5,930 nt of DNA, taken from positions 1 to 5,930 of the forward strand of contig CAADUS010000018.1 in assembly GCA_900752275.1 (NCBI GenBank). Reading direction: 5' to 3'. Below, piece by piece: positions 1 through 5,865 of the stretch. Both the position numbers and the translations under genes were made by a program. A model generated the notes under the pieces. That model was given only the letters and a program-made list of their open reading frames with translations, was not told where the DNA came from and did not search any database. Position 1 is the first letter of the stretch, and each line of letters starts with the position of its first letter. This DNA is from an uncultured Collinsella sp. (GTDB lineage Bacteria; Actinomycetota; Coriobacteriia; Coriobacteriales; Coriobacteriaceae).

Positions 1-318
1 CCACTTACCATGCAGGCGCTCCAAATGGTCCACGCCGACCTTGCCGTCATGTGCCCCGGCGCTTTTGTCCCCCGCTGCGGCTTTACGACCGACTTTCCCC
101 AAATGGCCGAGACCAAAACGGCTATGATCGCCGCAGCCCATCAAAGCGTCGCCCTCATGGACGCCAGCAAGGTTAACGGACGCGGCATGTACCGCTTTGC
201 CGAGCTGGCAGATGTCGACACCATCGTGATGGACCGTGACCCCGATCATGCCGTTGCCACCTCAATCGCCGAGATCGTCGACGACGCCCGCCCAAATCTC
301 CTCATCGCTGACGCTTAA
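1..318 (+). CDS. DeoR-family transcriptional regulator, C-terminal fragment (5' end outside window)
   Basis: The open frame enters from the left edge and gives 105 residues before TAA at 316-318. The helix-turn-helix half is missing, so the true start is not visible; the ATG at 10 is internal. The fragment reads like the end of the DeoR/GlpR effector domain, an ISOCOT-fold sensor of phosphorylated sugars. It has a strand of the type HADLAVM, then GFTTDFPQMAETKTAMI (family pattern G-x-T-T-x(n)-E-x-x-K-x-x-M), then VALMDASKV (family pattern D-S-S-K) and DVDTIVMD near the end (family pattern ID-T-L-I-T-D). Such proteins usually repress a neighbouring sugar or nucleoside operon. The target here would lie to the left, outside the window. 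It is convergent with the flavoprotein gene. The family call is from motif recognition; the ligand cannot be told. Confidence 0.78.
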   Translation, partial: PLTMQALQMVHADLAVMCPGAFVPRCGFTTDFPQMAETKTAMIAAAHQSVALMDASKVNGRGMYRFAELADVDTIVMDRDPDHAVATSIAEIVDDARPNLLIADA

Positions 319-359
319 ACAAAAACCACCACAAAGAGCCTGTCCCCTTTGTGGTGGTT
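317..359 (-). terminator. Intrinsic terminator of the flavodiiron gene, between convergent genes
   Basis: Arms 324-336 (AACCACCACAAAG) and 347-359 (CTTTGTGGTGGTT) pair perfectly over 13 bp with a 10-nt loop at 337-346. Read on the minus strand, the stem begins 22 nt after the flavoprotein stop and runs into TTTTTGTTT (325-317), a good U-tract. Read on the plus strand, the stem is followed by GAACGTC with no U-run, so it should end the DeoR-type transcript less well. The U-tract overlaps the stop codon of the convergent gene, so both genes share one compact element. Confidence 0.82.
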
Positions 360-381
360 GAACGTCAAAAGCGAAATATCG

Positions 382-1542
382 CTACTTGGAAAGCTCGTCG
401 GCGAGGGCCTCGATCTGGGCGCGCGATGCGTCGTTGAGCGAACCCAGGACGGTCACTTTGTTCTGCGTCAGGGCGATGTCCTTCATGCCCTCGAGCTCCT
501 TGGTCATAACCTTGGCAGCGGCAGGCGCCCAGGAACCGGCCTCGACGAGCGCAACCGGGCGGTTCTGATAGGCGTGCTCGGCAAGCGTATGGATAAAGGT
601 GCTCATGAACGGGAAGATCTCGCCCTGATAGGTGATGGAAGCGAGCACCAGGCGGTCGTAGCGGAACGCGTCCTCAACGGCCTCGGCCATATCATCGCGA
701 GCCAAGTCAAAGACGGAGACCTTCTGGCCGCGGGCCTCGAGCGCAGATGCGAGCTCCTCAACGGCAGCTTTCAGATGGCCATACACGCTCGCATAGGCAA
801 TCGTGATGCCCTCGTCCTCGGGCTGGTAGCTCGACCAGGTGTTGTAGGTGTCGAGGTAATAGCCCAGGTTCTCGGTCAGCACGGGGCCGTGAAGCGGGCA
901 AATGATCTGGATGTCCAGATTGGCGGCCTTCTTGAGCACGGCCTGCACAAACTTGCCGAACTTGCCCACGATGCCAAAGTAGTAACGGCGCGCTTCGCAA
1001 GCCCAGCCCTCGGGATCCTCGATGTCGTTGGCGCCAAACTTGCCAAAGCCGTCGGCACTAAAGAGCACCTTGTCGGTGGCCTCGTAGGAGAACAACACCT
1101 CGGGCCAGTGAACATTGGGGGCACCGACAAAGGTTAGGCTGTGGCCGCCCAGGTCGAGCACGTCGCCATCTTTGACGACCATCTTGCGCTCGGAGAAGTC
1201 GGTGCCAAAGTAGTTGACCATCATGCGGAAAGCACCCATGCTAGCCACAATCTGCGCCTGGGGATAGCGCTCCATAAAGGCGGCGATACCGGCGGAATGA
1301 TCGGGCTCCATATGATGGACAACCAGGTAGTCGGGCGTACGACCATCGAGCACGGCCTCGAGGTTGCCGAGCCACTCGTCGACAAAGTCAGCGTCGACCG
1401 AATCGGCGACAGCGATTTTATCGCCCAAAATAACGTAGCTGTTGTATGCCATACCGTTCTCGGACACGTCGTACTGGCCCTCGAACAGGTCAATGTCGTG
1501 ATCGTCGACGCCAACGTAGCGGATATCCTTGGTGATCTCCAT
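382..1542 (-). CDS. Type A flavodiiron protein (FprA family; O2/NO reductase)
   Basis: Predicted cytoplasmic protein of 386 residues, the usual size for a stand-alone class A flavodiiron protein. The N-terminal metallo-beta-lactamase-like domain (about residues 1-240) has the diiron ligands expected of the family: H77-x-E79-x-D81-H82, H145 (NVHWPE), D164 (SADGFG) and H218 (PLHGP). The flavodoxin-like FMN domain follows (about 245-386), with a phosphate-loop region YASVYGHLK at 250-258 and SITYQGEIFPFM at 302-313. There is no fused rubredoxin or reductase domain, so electrons must come from a separate partner. Family members reduce O2 to water and/or NO to N2O in anaerobes; which substrate applies cannot be read here. 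The ATG at 1542 is chosen because AGGAGG (1557-1552) sits 9 nt upstream and homology begins there. An in-frame ATG at 1605 would add 21 unlikely residues and has no comparable ribosome site. The upstream gene on this strand is the LacI-type regulator, but a separate promoter is likely. Confidence 0.93.
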   Translation of the reverse strand: MEITKDIRYVGVDDHDIDLFEGQYDVSENGMAYNSYVILGDKIAVADSVDADFVDEWLGNLEAVLDGRTPDYLVVHHMEPDHSAGIAAFMERYPQAQIVASMGAFRMMVNYFGTDFSERKMVVKDGDVLDLGGHSLTFVGAPNVHWPEVLFSYEATDKVLFSADGFGKFGANDIEDPEGWACEARRYYFGIVGKFGKFVQAVLKKAANLDIQIICPLHGPVLTENLGYYLDTYNTWSSYQPEDEGITIAYASVYGHLKAAVEELASALEARGQKVSVFDLARDDMAEAVEDAFRYDRLVLASITYQGEIFPFMSTFIHTLAEHAYQNRPVALVEAGSWAPAAAKVMTKELEGMKDIALTQNKVTVLGSLNDASRAQIEALADELSK

Positions 1543-1551
1543 CAGGCAAAG

Positions 1552-1557
1552 CCTCCT
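1552..1557 (-). promoter_or_regulatory. Ribosome binding site of the flavodiiron gene
   Basis: AGGAGG on the minus strand, 9 nt before the ATG at 1542. It is the strongest Shine-Dalgarno sequence in the window and rules out the longer in-frame start at 1605. Confidence 0.85.
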
Positions 1558-1558
1558 A

Positions 1559-1582
1559 GATAGACAAAAGAACCCGTCTATC
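1559..1582. repeat. Inverted repeat overlapping the flavodiiron promoter (possible operator)
   Basis: GATAGAC (1559-1565) and GTCTATC (1576-1582) form perfect 7-bp arms around a 10-bp spacer. The right arm overlaps the -10 box at 1580-1585 and the left arm lies just before the ribosome site, so a protein bound here would cover the transcription start. It does not resemble the Rex, FNR/CRP or LacI-type sites I know. It could also act as a small leader hairpin. Confidence 0.45.
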
Positions 1583-1585
1583 ATA
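1580..1585 (-). promoter_or_regulatory. Putative -10 box of the flavodiiron gene promoter
   Basis: TATGAT on the minus strand matches the sigma-70 consensus TATAAT at five of six positions and lies 37 bases upstream of the start codon, so a short leader containing the ribosome site would result. No convincing -35 hexamer is visible 16-18 bp further up, so the promoter may be weak or activator-dependent. Its presence suggests the flavoprotein is transcribed apart from the lacI-type gene behind it. Confidence 0.5.
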
Positions 1586-1671
1586 GCACTCGCCTTTAGA
1601 GCCACAGCTATCTGCCGGCATCCTTACCGATTGTTATTGAAATGCGATAAAGCTCCGTTTACCTGCAAAAA

Positions 1672-2703
1672 CTATGCGCGAGGCTCTGCCGTGCTATGTC
1701 GAACGATGAGCTGACCGGGGATGCGAATGGCGACGGTTTTGTCCGTTGCCCCCGCCTTGGGAACCGCATGCTCGAACACCTCGCGTCCGCGCTGATGTAG
1801 ATCGAATCGCACGGTCGTGAGCTCGTTGTGTGCCACAAAATCATCGAGCGAATCGTCGACGCCCACCACGCTCACGTCCTCGGGCACGCGCAGGCCGCTA
1901 TCACGCAGTGCGGCAATCACGCCATTTGCCATCTGATCGTTTGCCGCATAGATCGCCGTCATGGTGCGATCGTGCTCGGCCAGGTACCTGCCGGCCTCGT
2001 AGCCGCTGTTGGCAGACCAGTCGCCCTCGAGCGGCTCTACCGACTCGATGTGTTTACGCTCGAGTGCATCTTGCCAACCGGCGCGACGAAATTGCTCGTC
2101 GACCGAGAACGACGGGCCGCCAATATAGCGAATCTGCTCGTGCCCCAGCTCAAACAGATGATCCATGAGCAACAGCGAGCAGCCGTAATGGTCGGAATCG
2201 ACCGTGGTCACGCGCGGATGTGCGTACATGGTAACGATGACCGTGCCGATACCCGGCAACGGATCAAACGTCTCAAAATCGGGCGCCATACGACTCATGC
2301 CGATGATGATGCCGTCCACCGGCAATGCGGCCATACGACGCGTGGCCTCGGCAAGCGAAAACTCCTCGGTCTTGGACATCTCGACCAGCGTGATAGCGCA
2401 ATTATGCTCGCGAGCAGCACTGGCGATGCCGTCGATCATTGAGAGGTTGCCAAACTTGGTGACATCGTTGACGCACAGGCCGACCGAATGGTAACGGCCG
2501 TCGCGCAGCGAGCGACCGGCATAGCTCGGACGAAAGCCGAGCTCTTGCATGGCGGCCTGCACGCGCTTACGCGTCTGCTCGTTCACGTTGGGCAATCCGT
2601 TGGCAACGCGCGAAACCGTCTGCTGCGAAACGCCGGCAGCGCGGGCGACGTCGGCCATGGAGACCGGACGCGTACCCGTATCGTTGGAAGGGCGCCTTGT
2701 CAC
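1672..2703 (-). CDS. LacI/GalR-family repressor, likely regulator of the divergent galKT operon
   Basis: The protein has 343 residues, typical for the family. The N-terminal helix-turn-helix (about 15-36) reads MADVARAAGVSQQTVSRVANG. A hinge helix region follows (LGFRPSYAGRSLRDGR, 55-70), then a periplasmic-binding-protein-like core with IRYIGGP (191-197), AANDQMANGVIAAL (253-266), VPEDVSVVGVDD (273-284) and LTTVRFD (295-301). These are the standard LacI-family effector and dimerisation landmarks. No signal peptide or membrane segment is seen. The GTG at 2703 is chosen because AAGGTGA lies at 2714-2708 with suitable spacing and the helix-turn-helix starts soon after. The ATG at 2658 (M16) has no ribosome site and would cut the first helix, while longer in-frame starts add non-homologous residues. 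It is divergent from galK across a region with three repeated operator-like sites, so a galactose-related inducer is likely but not proven. Confidence 0.9.
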   Translation of the reverse strand: MTRRPSNDTGTRPVSMADVARAAGVSQQTVSRVANGLPNVNEQTRKRVQAAMQELGFRPSYAGRSLRDGRYHSVGLCVNDVTKFGNLSMIDGIASAAREHNCAITLVEMSKTEEFSLAEATRRMAALPVDGIIIGMSRMAPDFETFDPLPGIGTVIVTMYAHPRVTTVDSDHYGCSLLLMDHLFELGHEQIRYIGGPSFSVDEQFRRAGWQDALERKHIESVEPLEGDWSANSGYEAGRYLAEHDRTMTAIYAANDQMANGVIAALRDSGLRVPEDVSVVGVDDSLDDFVAHNELTTVRFDLHQRGREVFEHAVPKAGATDKTVAIRIPGQLIVRHSTAEPRA

Positions 2704-2707
2704 AAAA

Positions 2708-2714
2708 TCACCTT
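2708..2714 (-). promoter_or_regulatory. Ribosome binding site fixing the GTG start of the LacI-type gene
   Basis: AAGGTGA on the minus strand, with its GG core 7 nt before the GTG at 2703. This decides in favour of the GTG over the later ATG at 2658, which has no such sequence before it. Confidence 0.6.
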
Positions 2715-2796
2715 CGCTCTCGCGAGATCTGAATAGCATGAATGTCGGCCCGAGCGGAAACACTCCCGCGCCGAGGCCCGCTATCGTCGGACGCAT

Positions 2797-2808
2797 GTTA
2801 ACGTACTC
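2797..2808 (+). promoter_or_regulatory. Operator-like repeat, copy 1
   Basis: GTTAACGTACTC, in direct orientation. The match to copy 2 extends to 14 bp (ATGTTAACGTACTC). It lies 93 bp upstream of the LacI-type start codon, on that gene's side of the control region, so autoregulation or DNA looping to the copies near galK is possible. Its centre is about 123 bp from copy 2 and 187 bp from copy 3. Confidence 0.65.
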
Positions 2809-2919
2809 TACTTTTTCTATCAGCGGTTCTTTTGCTCCATATGTCCATACAGCCACACCGTTCACGGCCGAAAATCTACCGATTACCAGATTCTCAAAAA
2901 AGGAGATACGTTGTGTTAT

Positions 2920-2931
2920 GAGTACGTTAAC
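2920..2931 (-). promoter_or_regulatory. Operator-like repeat, copy 2 (inverted)
   Basis: GAGTACGTTAAC on the plus strand, the exact reverse complement of copies 1 and 3. With flanks it reads ATGTTAACGTACTCAT on the minus strand, a partial palindrome about a central CG (outer ATG/CAT and inner ACGT symmetric). This is the general form of LacI-family operators. It is followed on the minus strand by CATAAC, a -10-like hexamer that could serve the LacI-type gene. Confidence 0.68.
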
Positions 2932-2983
2932 ATACCCTTTAACGTGCGGTGCCGCGACCGTCTGGTTTGTGGTGCTCGAAATT

Positions 2984-2995
2984 GTTAACGTACTC
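2984..2995 (+). promoter_or_regulatory. Operator-like repeat, copy 3, at the galK promoter
   Basis: GTTAACGTACTC in direct orientation. Its last base is the first base of the CATAAT -10 box, so the site fills most of the -35/-10 spacer of the likely galK promoter. A repressor bound here would block RNA polymerase directly. Its centre is 64 bp from copy 2, close to six helical turns. Confidence 0.72.
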
Positions 2996-3000
2996 ATAAT
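2995..3000 (+). promoter_or_regulatory. Putative -10 box of the galKT promoter
   Basis: CATAAT matches TATAAT at five of six positions. A transcript starting about 7 bp downstream would have a leader of roughly 34 nt before galK, enough for the ribosome site. No good -35 hexamer is present 16-18 bp upstream (the sequence there is near GTGCTC), so strength may depend on an activator or on an element I cannot recognise. Confidence 0.5.
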
Positions 3001-3025
3001 GACACGGACCAGTCTCTCCGGCGTC

Positions 3026-3035
3026 AAGGAAAGGA
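3026..3035 (+). promoter_or_regulatory. Ribosome binding site of galK
   Basis: AAGGAAAGGA holds two overlapping Shine-Dalgarno-like motifs, the nearer one (AAAGGA) ending 5 nt before the ATG at 3041. This supports the ATG at 3041 over the in-frame upstream ATGs at 2918 and 2999. Confidence 0.75.
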
Positions 3036-3040
3036 CCCAT

Positions 3041-4246
3041 ATGACCGCCCCCGACGAAAAGACACTCGCCACGCTCACCAAGCTGTTTGAGGAGGAGTTT
3101 GGCCCCATCGGCGACCGCCAGGTGCTCTACGTGCACGCGCCCGGCCGTTCCGAGATCAGCGGCAACCACACTGACCACGAGGGCGGCCACGTCATCGCCG
3201 GCTCGCTCGATGTCGCCGTCGACGGCATCGCCGTGGCAACCGATTCCAACAAGGTTCGCGTAGCCGACGAGGGCTATCCCACGTTTGAAATCGCGCTCGA
3301 CACGCTAGACGTTCAGGAGTCCGAGAAGGGCACGTCCGCGAGCCTCGTCCGCGGCATGGCCCACGAAATCGCTGCTCTGGGCGTTGAGCCCCAGGGCTTC
3401 GACTTTGCCTTCACCTGCTCCGTCCCCTCGGGCGGCGGTCTTTCGAGCTCCGCTGCTGTCGAGGCGGCATACGGTCGCGCCATGGAGACGCTCTGGGACG
3501 CACCCGCCATCGAGCCCGTCGCGCTCGCCCAGATGAGCCAGCGCACCGAGAACAACTATTACGGCAAGCCCTGCGGTCTGATGGACCAGGCCGCCGTTTG
3601 CTTGGGCGGCCTCGCCTACATGGACTTTGAGGATCAGGCTCAGCCTAAAACCCAGAAGCTCGAGCTCAACTTTGAGGATCACGGTTATGCGCTCGTGCTC
3701 GTTAAGGTCGGTGCCGACCACGTGGCCGCCACCGACGACTACGCCGCCGTTCCGCGCGAGATGCAGGACGTCGCTGCCGAGTTTGGCAAGGCACGCCTGT
3801 GCGAGGTAAACGTGGCGGACTTTGACGCCAAGCTCCCCGAGCTGCGCGCCAAGCTGGGCGACCGCGCCTGCCTGCGCGCCGTTCACTACTGGTACGAAAA
3901 CGGCCTGGTCGATAAGCGCTGGGCAGCTCTGAACGCCGGCGACATTGACCAGTTCCTAGTCCTGACGCGCGAGTCCGGCGCCAGCTCCGCCATGTACCTG
4001 CAGAATGTTGTTGCCAAACTGGGTGCCGAGCAGCCTTCCATGTACGCACTTGCTCTTGCCGAGCATGTGCTCGACGGCCGTGGCGCCGTTCGTATTCACG
4101 GCGGCGGCTTTGGCGGTACCATCCAGGCCTTCGTGCCGCTCGATCTGGTCGACACCTTCATTGCCAAGATGAACGGCTGGCTGGGCGAGGGCTCTGCCCG
4201 CCACTACGCGATTTCTGACAAGGGGGCTTACGCGGCATGGCTGTAA
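3041..4246 (+). CDS. galK: Galactokinase (GHMP kinase), variant sugar-site signature
   Basis: 401 residues, within the usual galactokinase range (about 390-430). It would catalyse ATP-dependent phosphorylation of galactose to galactose-1-phosphate in the cytoplasm, the entry step of the Leloir pathway. GHMP landmarks are in order: the N-terminal substrate motif PGRSEISGNHTDHEGG (34-49), the phosphate loop PSGGGLSSSAA (129-139), GLMDQ (179-183) with D182 as the expected catalytic base, and the C-terminal RIHGGGFGG (351-359). The first motif departs from the classical GR-x-N-L-I-G-E-H-T-D-Y signature: the Asn, Glu and Tyr positions are E38, N42 and H46 here, while R36, H43 and D45 are kept. From memory, similar GNHTDH forms occur in some Gram-positive galactokinases; this is unchecked. 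The ATG at 3041 has a good ribosome site and leaves a normal N-terminus. It overlaps galT by 10 bp, which supports galactose as substrate. A related GHMP sugar kinase remains possible. Confidence 0.9.
   Translation: MTAPDEKTLATLTKLFEEEFGPIGDRQVLYVHAPGRSEISGNHTDHEGGHVIAGSLDVAVDGIAVATDSNKVRVADEGYPTFEIALDTLDVQESEKGTSASLVRGMAHEIAALGVEPQGFDFAFTCSVPSGGGLSSSAAVEAAYGRAMETLWDAPAIEPVALAQMSQRTENNYYGKPCGLMDQAAVCLGGLAYMDFEDQAQPKTQKLELNFEDHGYALVLVKVGADHVAATDDYAAVPREMQDVAAEFGKARLCEVNVADFDAKLPELRAKLGDRACLRAVHYWYENGLVDKRWAALNAGDIDQFLVLTRESGASSAMYLQNVVAKLGAEQPSMYALALAEHVLDGRGAVRIHGGGFGGTIQAFVPLDLVDTFIAKMNGWLGEGSARHYAISDKGAYAAWL
4221..4226 (+). promoter_or_regulatory. Ribosome binding site of galT inside the galK end
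   Basis: AGGGGG lies within the last codons of galK, ending 10 nt before the ATG at 4237 and 19 nt before the next in-frame ATG at 4246. The spacing favours 4237 as the galT start, so the two frames overlap. Confidence 0.5.
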
Positions 4247-5865
4247 TGACCGACGTGCGCGAGGCCGCGCAGAACCTGATCGAGTACGCTATCCACCGAT
4301 CGATGATCGGCCAGGACGATCGCATCTGGGCATACAACACCATTTTGGAGTGCATCGGCGCCACGGGCCCCGCACTCGACATGGCCTGGGCGCTCCAGGT
4401 CGAGAAACTCTCGCTCTTGCACCCCGATACCCTGCCCGACTTTTACCTTGAAGGCACGCTTGCCGCGCTTGCCGAGGCTGCCGTTGCCAACGGTGCCGCC
4501 GAGGACACGGTGTCGGGCCGCGACCGCATCGCCATGCGCATCATGGGCGCGCTCATGCCGAGGCCTTCGGTTGTAAACGAGGAGTTCAACGGACGTATGG
4601 GCGTCAACGAGCCCCGCGCCGCGACCGACTGGTTCTACGGCCTGTGCTGCGACGCCGGCTACGTGCGCCGTGCCGCCATCGCGCGCAACATCAAATGGAG
4701 CACCCCCACCAACTGGGGCGACCTGGAGATCACCATCAACCTGTCCAAGCCTGAGAAGGACCCGCGCGATATTGCCGCGGCCGGCGCCGCCAAAAACACG
4801 GGCGAGAAGTATCCCGCCTGCCAGCTCTGCATCGAAAACGAGGGCTATCCCGGACGCTCCGCTGCAGCCGACGGCGGCGCCCATCCCGCCCGCCAGAATC
4901 TGCGCGTTATCCCTATTAAGCTCGACGGCGAGCGCTGGGGCTTCCAATACAGCCCGTACGCGTACTTTAACGAGCACTGCATTGCCATGAGCTCCGAGCA
5001 TCGTCCGATGCACGTCGACCGCAAGGGGCTGACCTGCCTGCTCGACTTTGTCGACCTGTTCCCGCACTACTTTATTGGCTCCAACGCCGACCTGCCCATC
5101 GTGGGCGGCTCGATTCTGTCGCACGACCACTTCCAGGGCGGCGCGCACGAGTTCCCCATGATGCACGCCGCCGAGGTCTCGCAGTTTAGCATGCCCGGCT
5201 TTGACCAGGTCAGCGGTACCGTGTTGCAGTGGCCGCTTTCGGTGCTGCGACTGCGCTCGCACGACCGCGCCCAGCTGCTCGACGCCACCGAGAAGATTAT
5301 CCTCGCCTGGCGCGAGTGGACCGATGAGTCGGTGGGCGTCATCGCGCACACAGCCGACGGCGTGGCCCACAACACCGTGACGCCCGTCATCCGCCGCGTG
5401 GACTCCCGCGGCAACGCCGGCGGCGAGATTTACGAGGCCTACCTGGCGCTTCGCTGCAATATCACGACCAACGAGCACCCGCTAGGCGTTTTCCACCCAC
5501 ATGCCGAGTATCACCATATTAAAAAGGAGAACATCGGTCTGATCGAGGTCATGGGCCTGGCGATTTTGCCGCCGCGCTTGGTTCCCGAGCTCGGCGTTGT
5601 CCGCGAGCACCTGCTGGCGGCTAAAGCCGATACCAGCTACGACCTTGCCGGCGCGCTCGAGGGCGACGACCTTTGCCGCAGCCACGCCGCATGGGCCGAG
5701 GACGTCTTTGCCCGCCGCGCCGATGAGCTTACGGCGGATAACGCCATCGATATCCTGCACGAGGAGGTCGGCATGGTGTTTGGCCACGTGCTCGACAACG
5801 CCGGCGTCTTTAAGTGGGACGAAGCCGGCCGCGCCGCCCAACAGCGCTTTATCGACTCGCTGTAA
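4237..5865 (+). CDS. galT: UTP--hexose-1-phosphate (galactose-1-phosphate) uridylyltransferase, class II
   Basis: 542 residues, somewhat longer than the roughly 490-510 typical of class II GalT. It exchanges galactose-1-phosphate with UDP-glucose, giving UDP-galactose and glucose-1-phosphate. It is the Gram-positive class II form, not the E. coli form: CQLCIENEGYPGR (195-207), NEHC (245-248), SSEHRPMHV (252-260), the active-site segment SHDHFQGGAHEFPM (295-308), and FHPHAEYHHIKKENIGLIEV (419-438) followed by MGLAILPPRL. In H296-D297-H298-F299-Q300, H298 matches the central nucleophilic His of the HxHxQ motif of class I enzymes; this assignment is by analogy. The gene overlaps galK by 10 bp (ATG at 4237, galK TAA at 4244-4246). 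A second in-frame ATG at 4246 shares one base with that stop and would remove only three residues. Overlap implies translational coupling on one mRNA. It ends in TAA, directly followed by TGA. Confidence 0.95.
   Translation: MAVMTDVREAAQNLIEYAIHRSMIGQDDRIWAYNTILECIGATGPALDMAWALQVEKLSLLHPDTLPDFYLEGTLAALAEAAVANGAAEDTVSGRDRIAMRIMGALMPRPSVVNEEFNGRMGVNEPRAATDWFYGLCCDAGYVRRAAIARNIKWSTPTNWGDLEITINLSKPEKDPRDIAAAGAAKNTGEKYPACQLCIENEGYPGRSAAADGGAHPARQNLRVIPIKLDGERWGFQYSPYAYFNEHCIAMSSEHRPMHVDRKGLTCLLDFVDLFPHYFIGSNADLPIVGGSILSHDHFQGGAHEFPMMHAAEVSQFSMPGFDQVSGTVLQWPLSVLRLRSHDRAQLLDATEKIILAWREWTDESVGVIAHTADGVAHNTVTPVIRRVDSRGNAGGEIYEAYLALRCNITTNEHPLGVFHPHAEYHHIKKENIGLIEVMGLAILPPRLVPELGVVREHLLAAKADTSYDLAGALEGDDLCRSHAAWAEDVFARRADELTADNAIDILHEEVGMVFGHVLDNAGVFKWDEAGRAAQQRFIDSL

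Larger units (their letters stand above)
2916..2999. repeat. 17-bp perfect inverted repeat made by operator copies 2 and 3
   Basis: TTATGAGTACGTTAACA (2916-2932) and TGTTAACGTACTCATAA (2983-2999) are exact reverse complements, separated by 50 bp. The identity runs past the 12-bp operator core into a CATAA element on each arm. Each arm therefore carries the same operator-plus-minus-ten arrangement, facing outward to opposite strands. This suits a divergent promoter pair controlled by one repressor. A cruciform or RNA hairpin is possible but the long loop makes it less likely. Confidence 0.7.
2704..3040. other. Divergent control region between the LacI-type gene and galK
   Basis: This 337-bp stretch has no supported gene and is more AT-rich in its right half than the genes around it. 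It holds three exact 12-bp repeats (2797-2808, 2920-2931, 2984-2995) and a degenerate fourth (2938-2949). It also holds the likely galK -10 box (2995-3000) and the ribosome sites of both flanking genes. I could not place a convincing promoter for the LacI-type gene. One option is a CATAAC box at 2919-2914 on the minus strand, beside the second repeat. Open frames run through it in both flanking gene frames, which is expected where stops are rare at high GC and is not evidence of coding. Confidence 0.7.

Noticed and set aside
349..1137. Open frame of 262 codons on the plus strand opposite the flavodiiron gene
   Set aside because: It is antisense to a gene with all expected diiron ligands and an AGGAGG ribosome site, it begins inside the terminator hairpin, and its product has no recognisable family features.
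1613..1620. Palindrome TGCCGGCA between the LacI-type and flavodiiron genes
   Set aside because: An 8-bp GC palindrome is expected often at this base composition. It has no U-tract on either strand and no repeat elsewhere in the window.
1543..1671. Terminator for the LacI-type gene in the gap before the flavodiiron gene
   Set aside because: I looked on the minus strand and found no stable stem followed by a T-run, so some read-through into the flavodiiron gene cannot be excluded.
1828..2442. Open frame of 204 codons on the plus strand opposite the LacI-type gene
   Set aside because: Antisense shadow of a well-supported LacI-family gene. The composition is unusual (rich in His, Arg and Ala) and there is no ribosome site.
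2911..2989. Small open frame from TTG at 2911, 5 nt after AGGAG, as a possible leader peptide
   Set aside because: It is about 25 codons long with no attenuator-like hairpins or run of regulatory codons. It also overlaps operator copies 2 and 3, so a chance frame is more likely.
2704..3108. Extension of the LacI-type frame upstream to an ATG at 3108
   Set aside because: It would run through the whole control region and into galK, and would place 135 non-homologous residues before the helix-turn-helix. The GTG at 2703 has a ribosome site and gives the normal length.
4228..5478. Long open frame (416 codons) on the minus strand opposite galT
   Set aside because: It lies fully antisense to a gene with clear class II GalT motifs. 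Its translation is low-complexity, rich in Gly, Ala, Val and His, with no recognisable domain; it results from GC-rich third positions.
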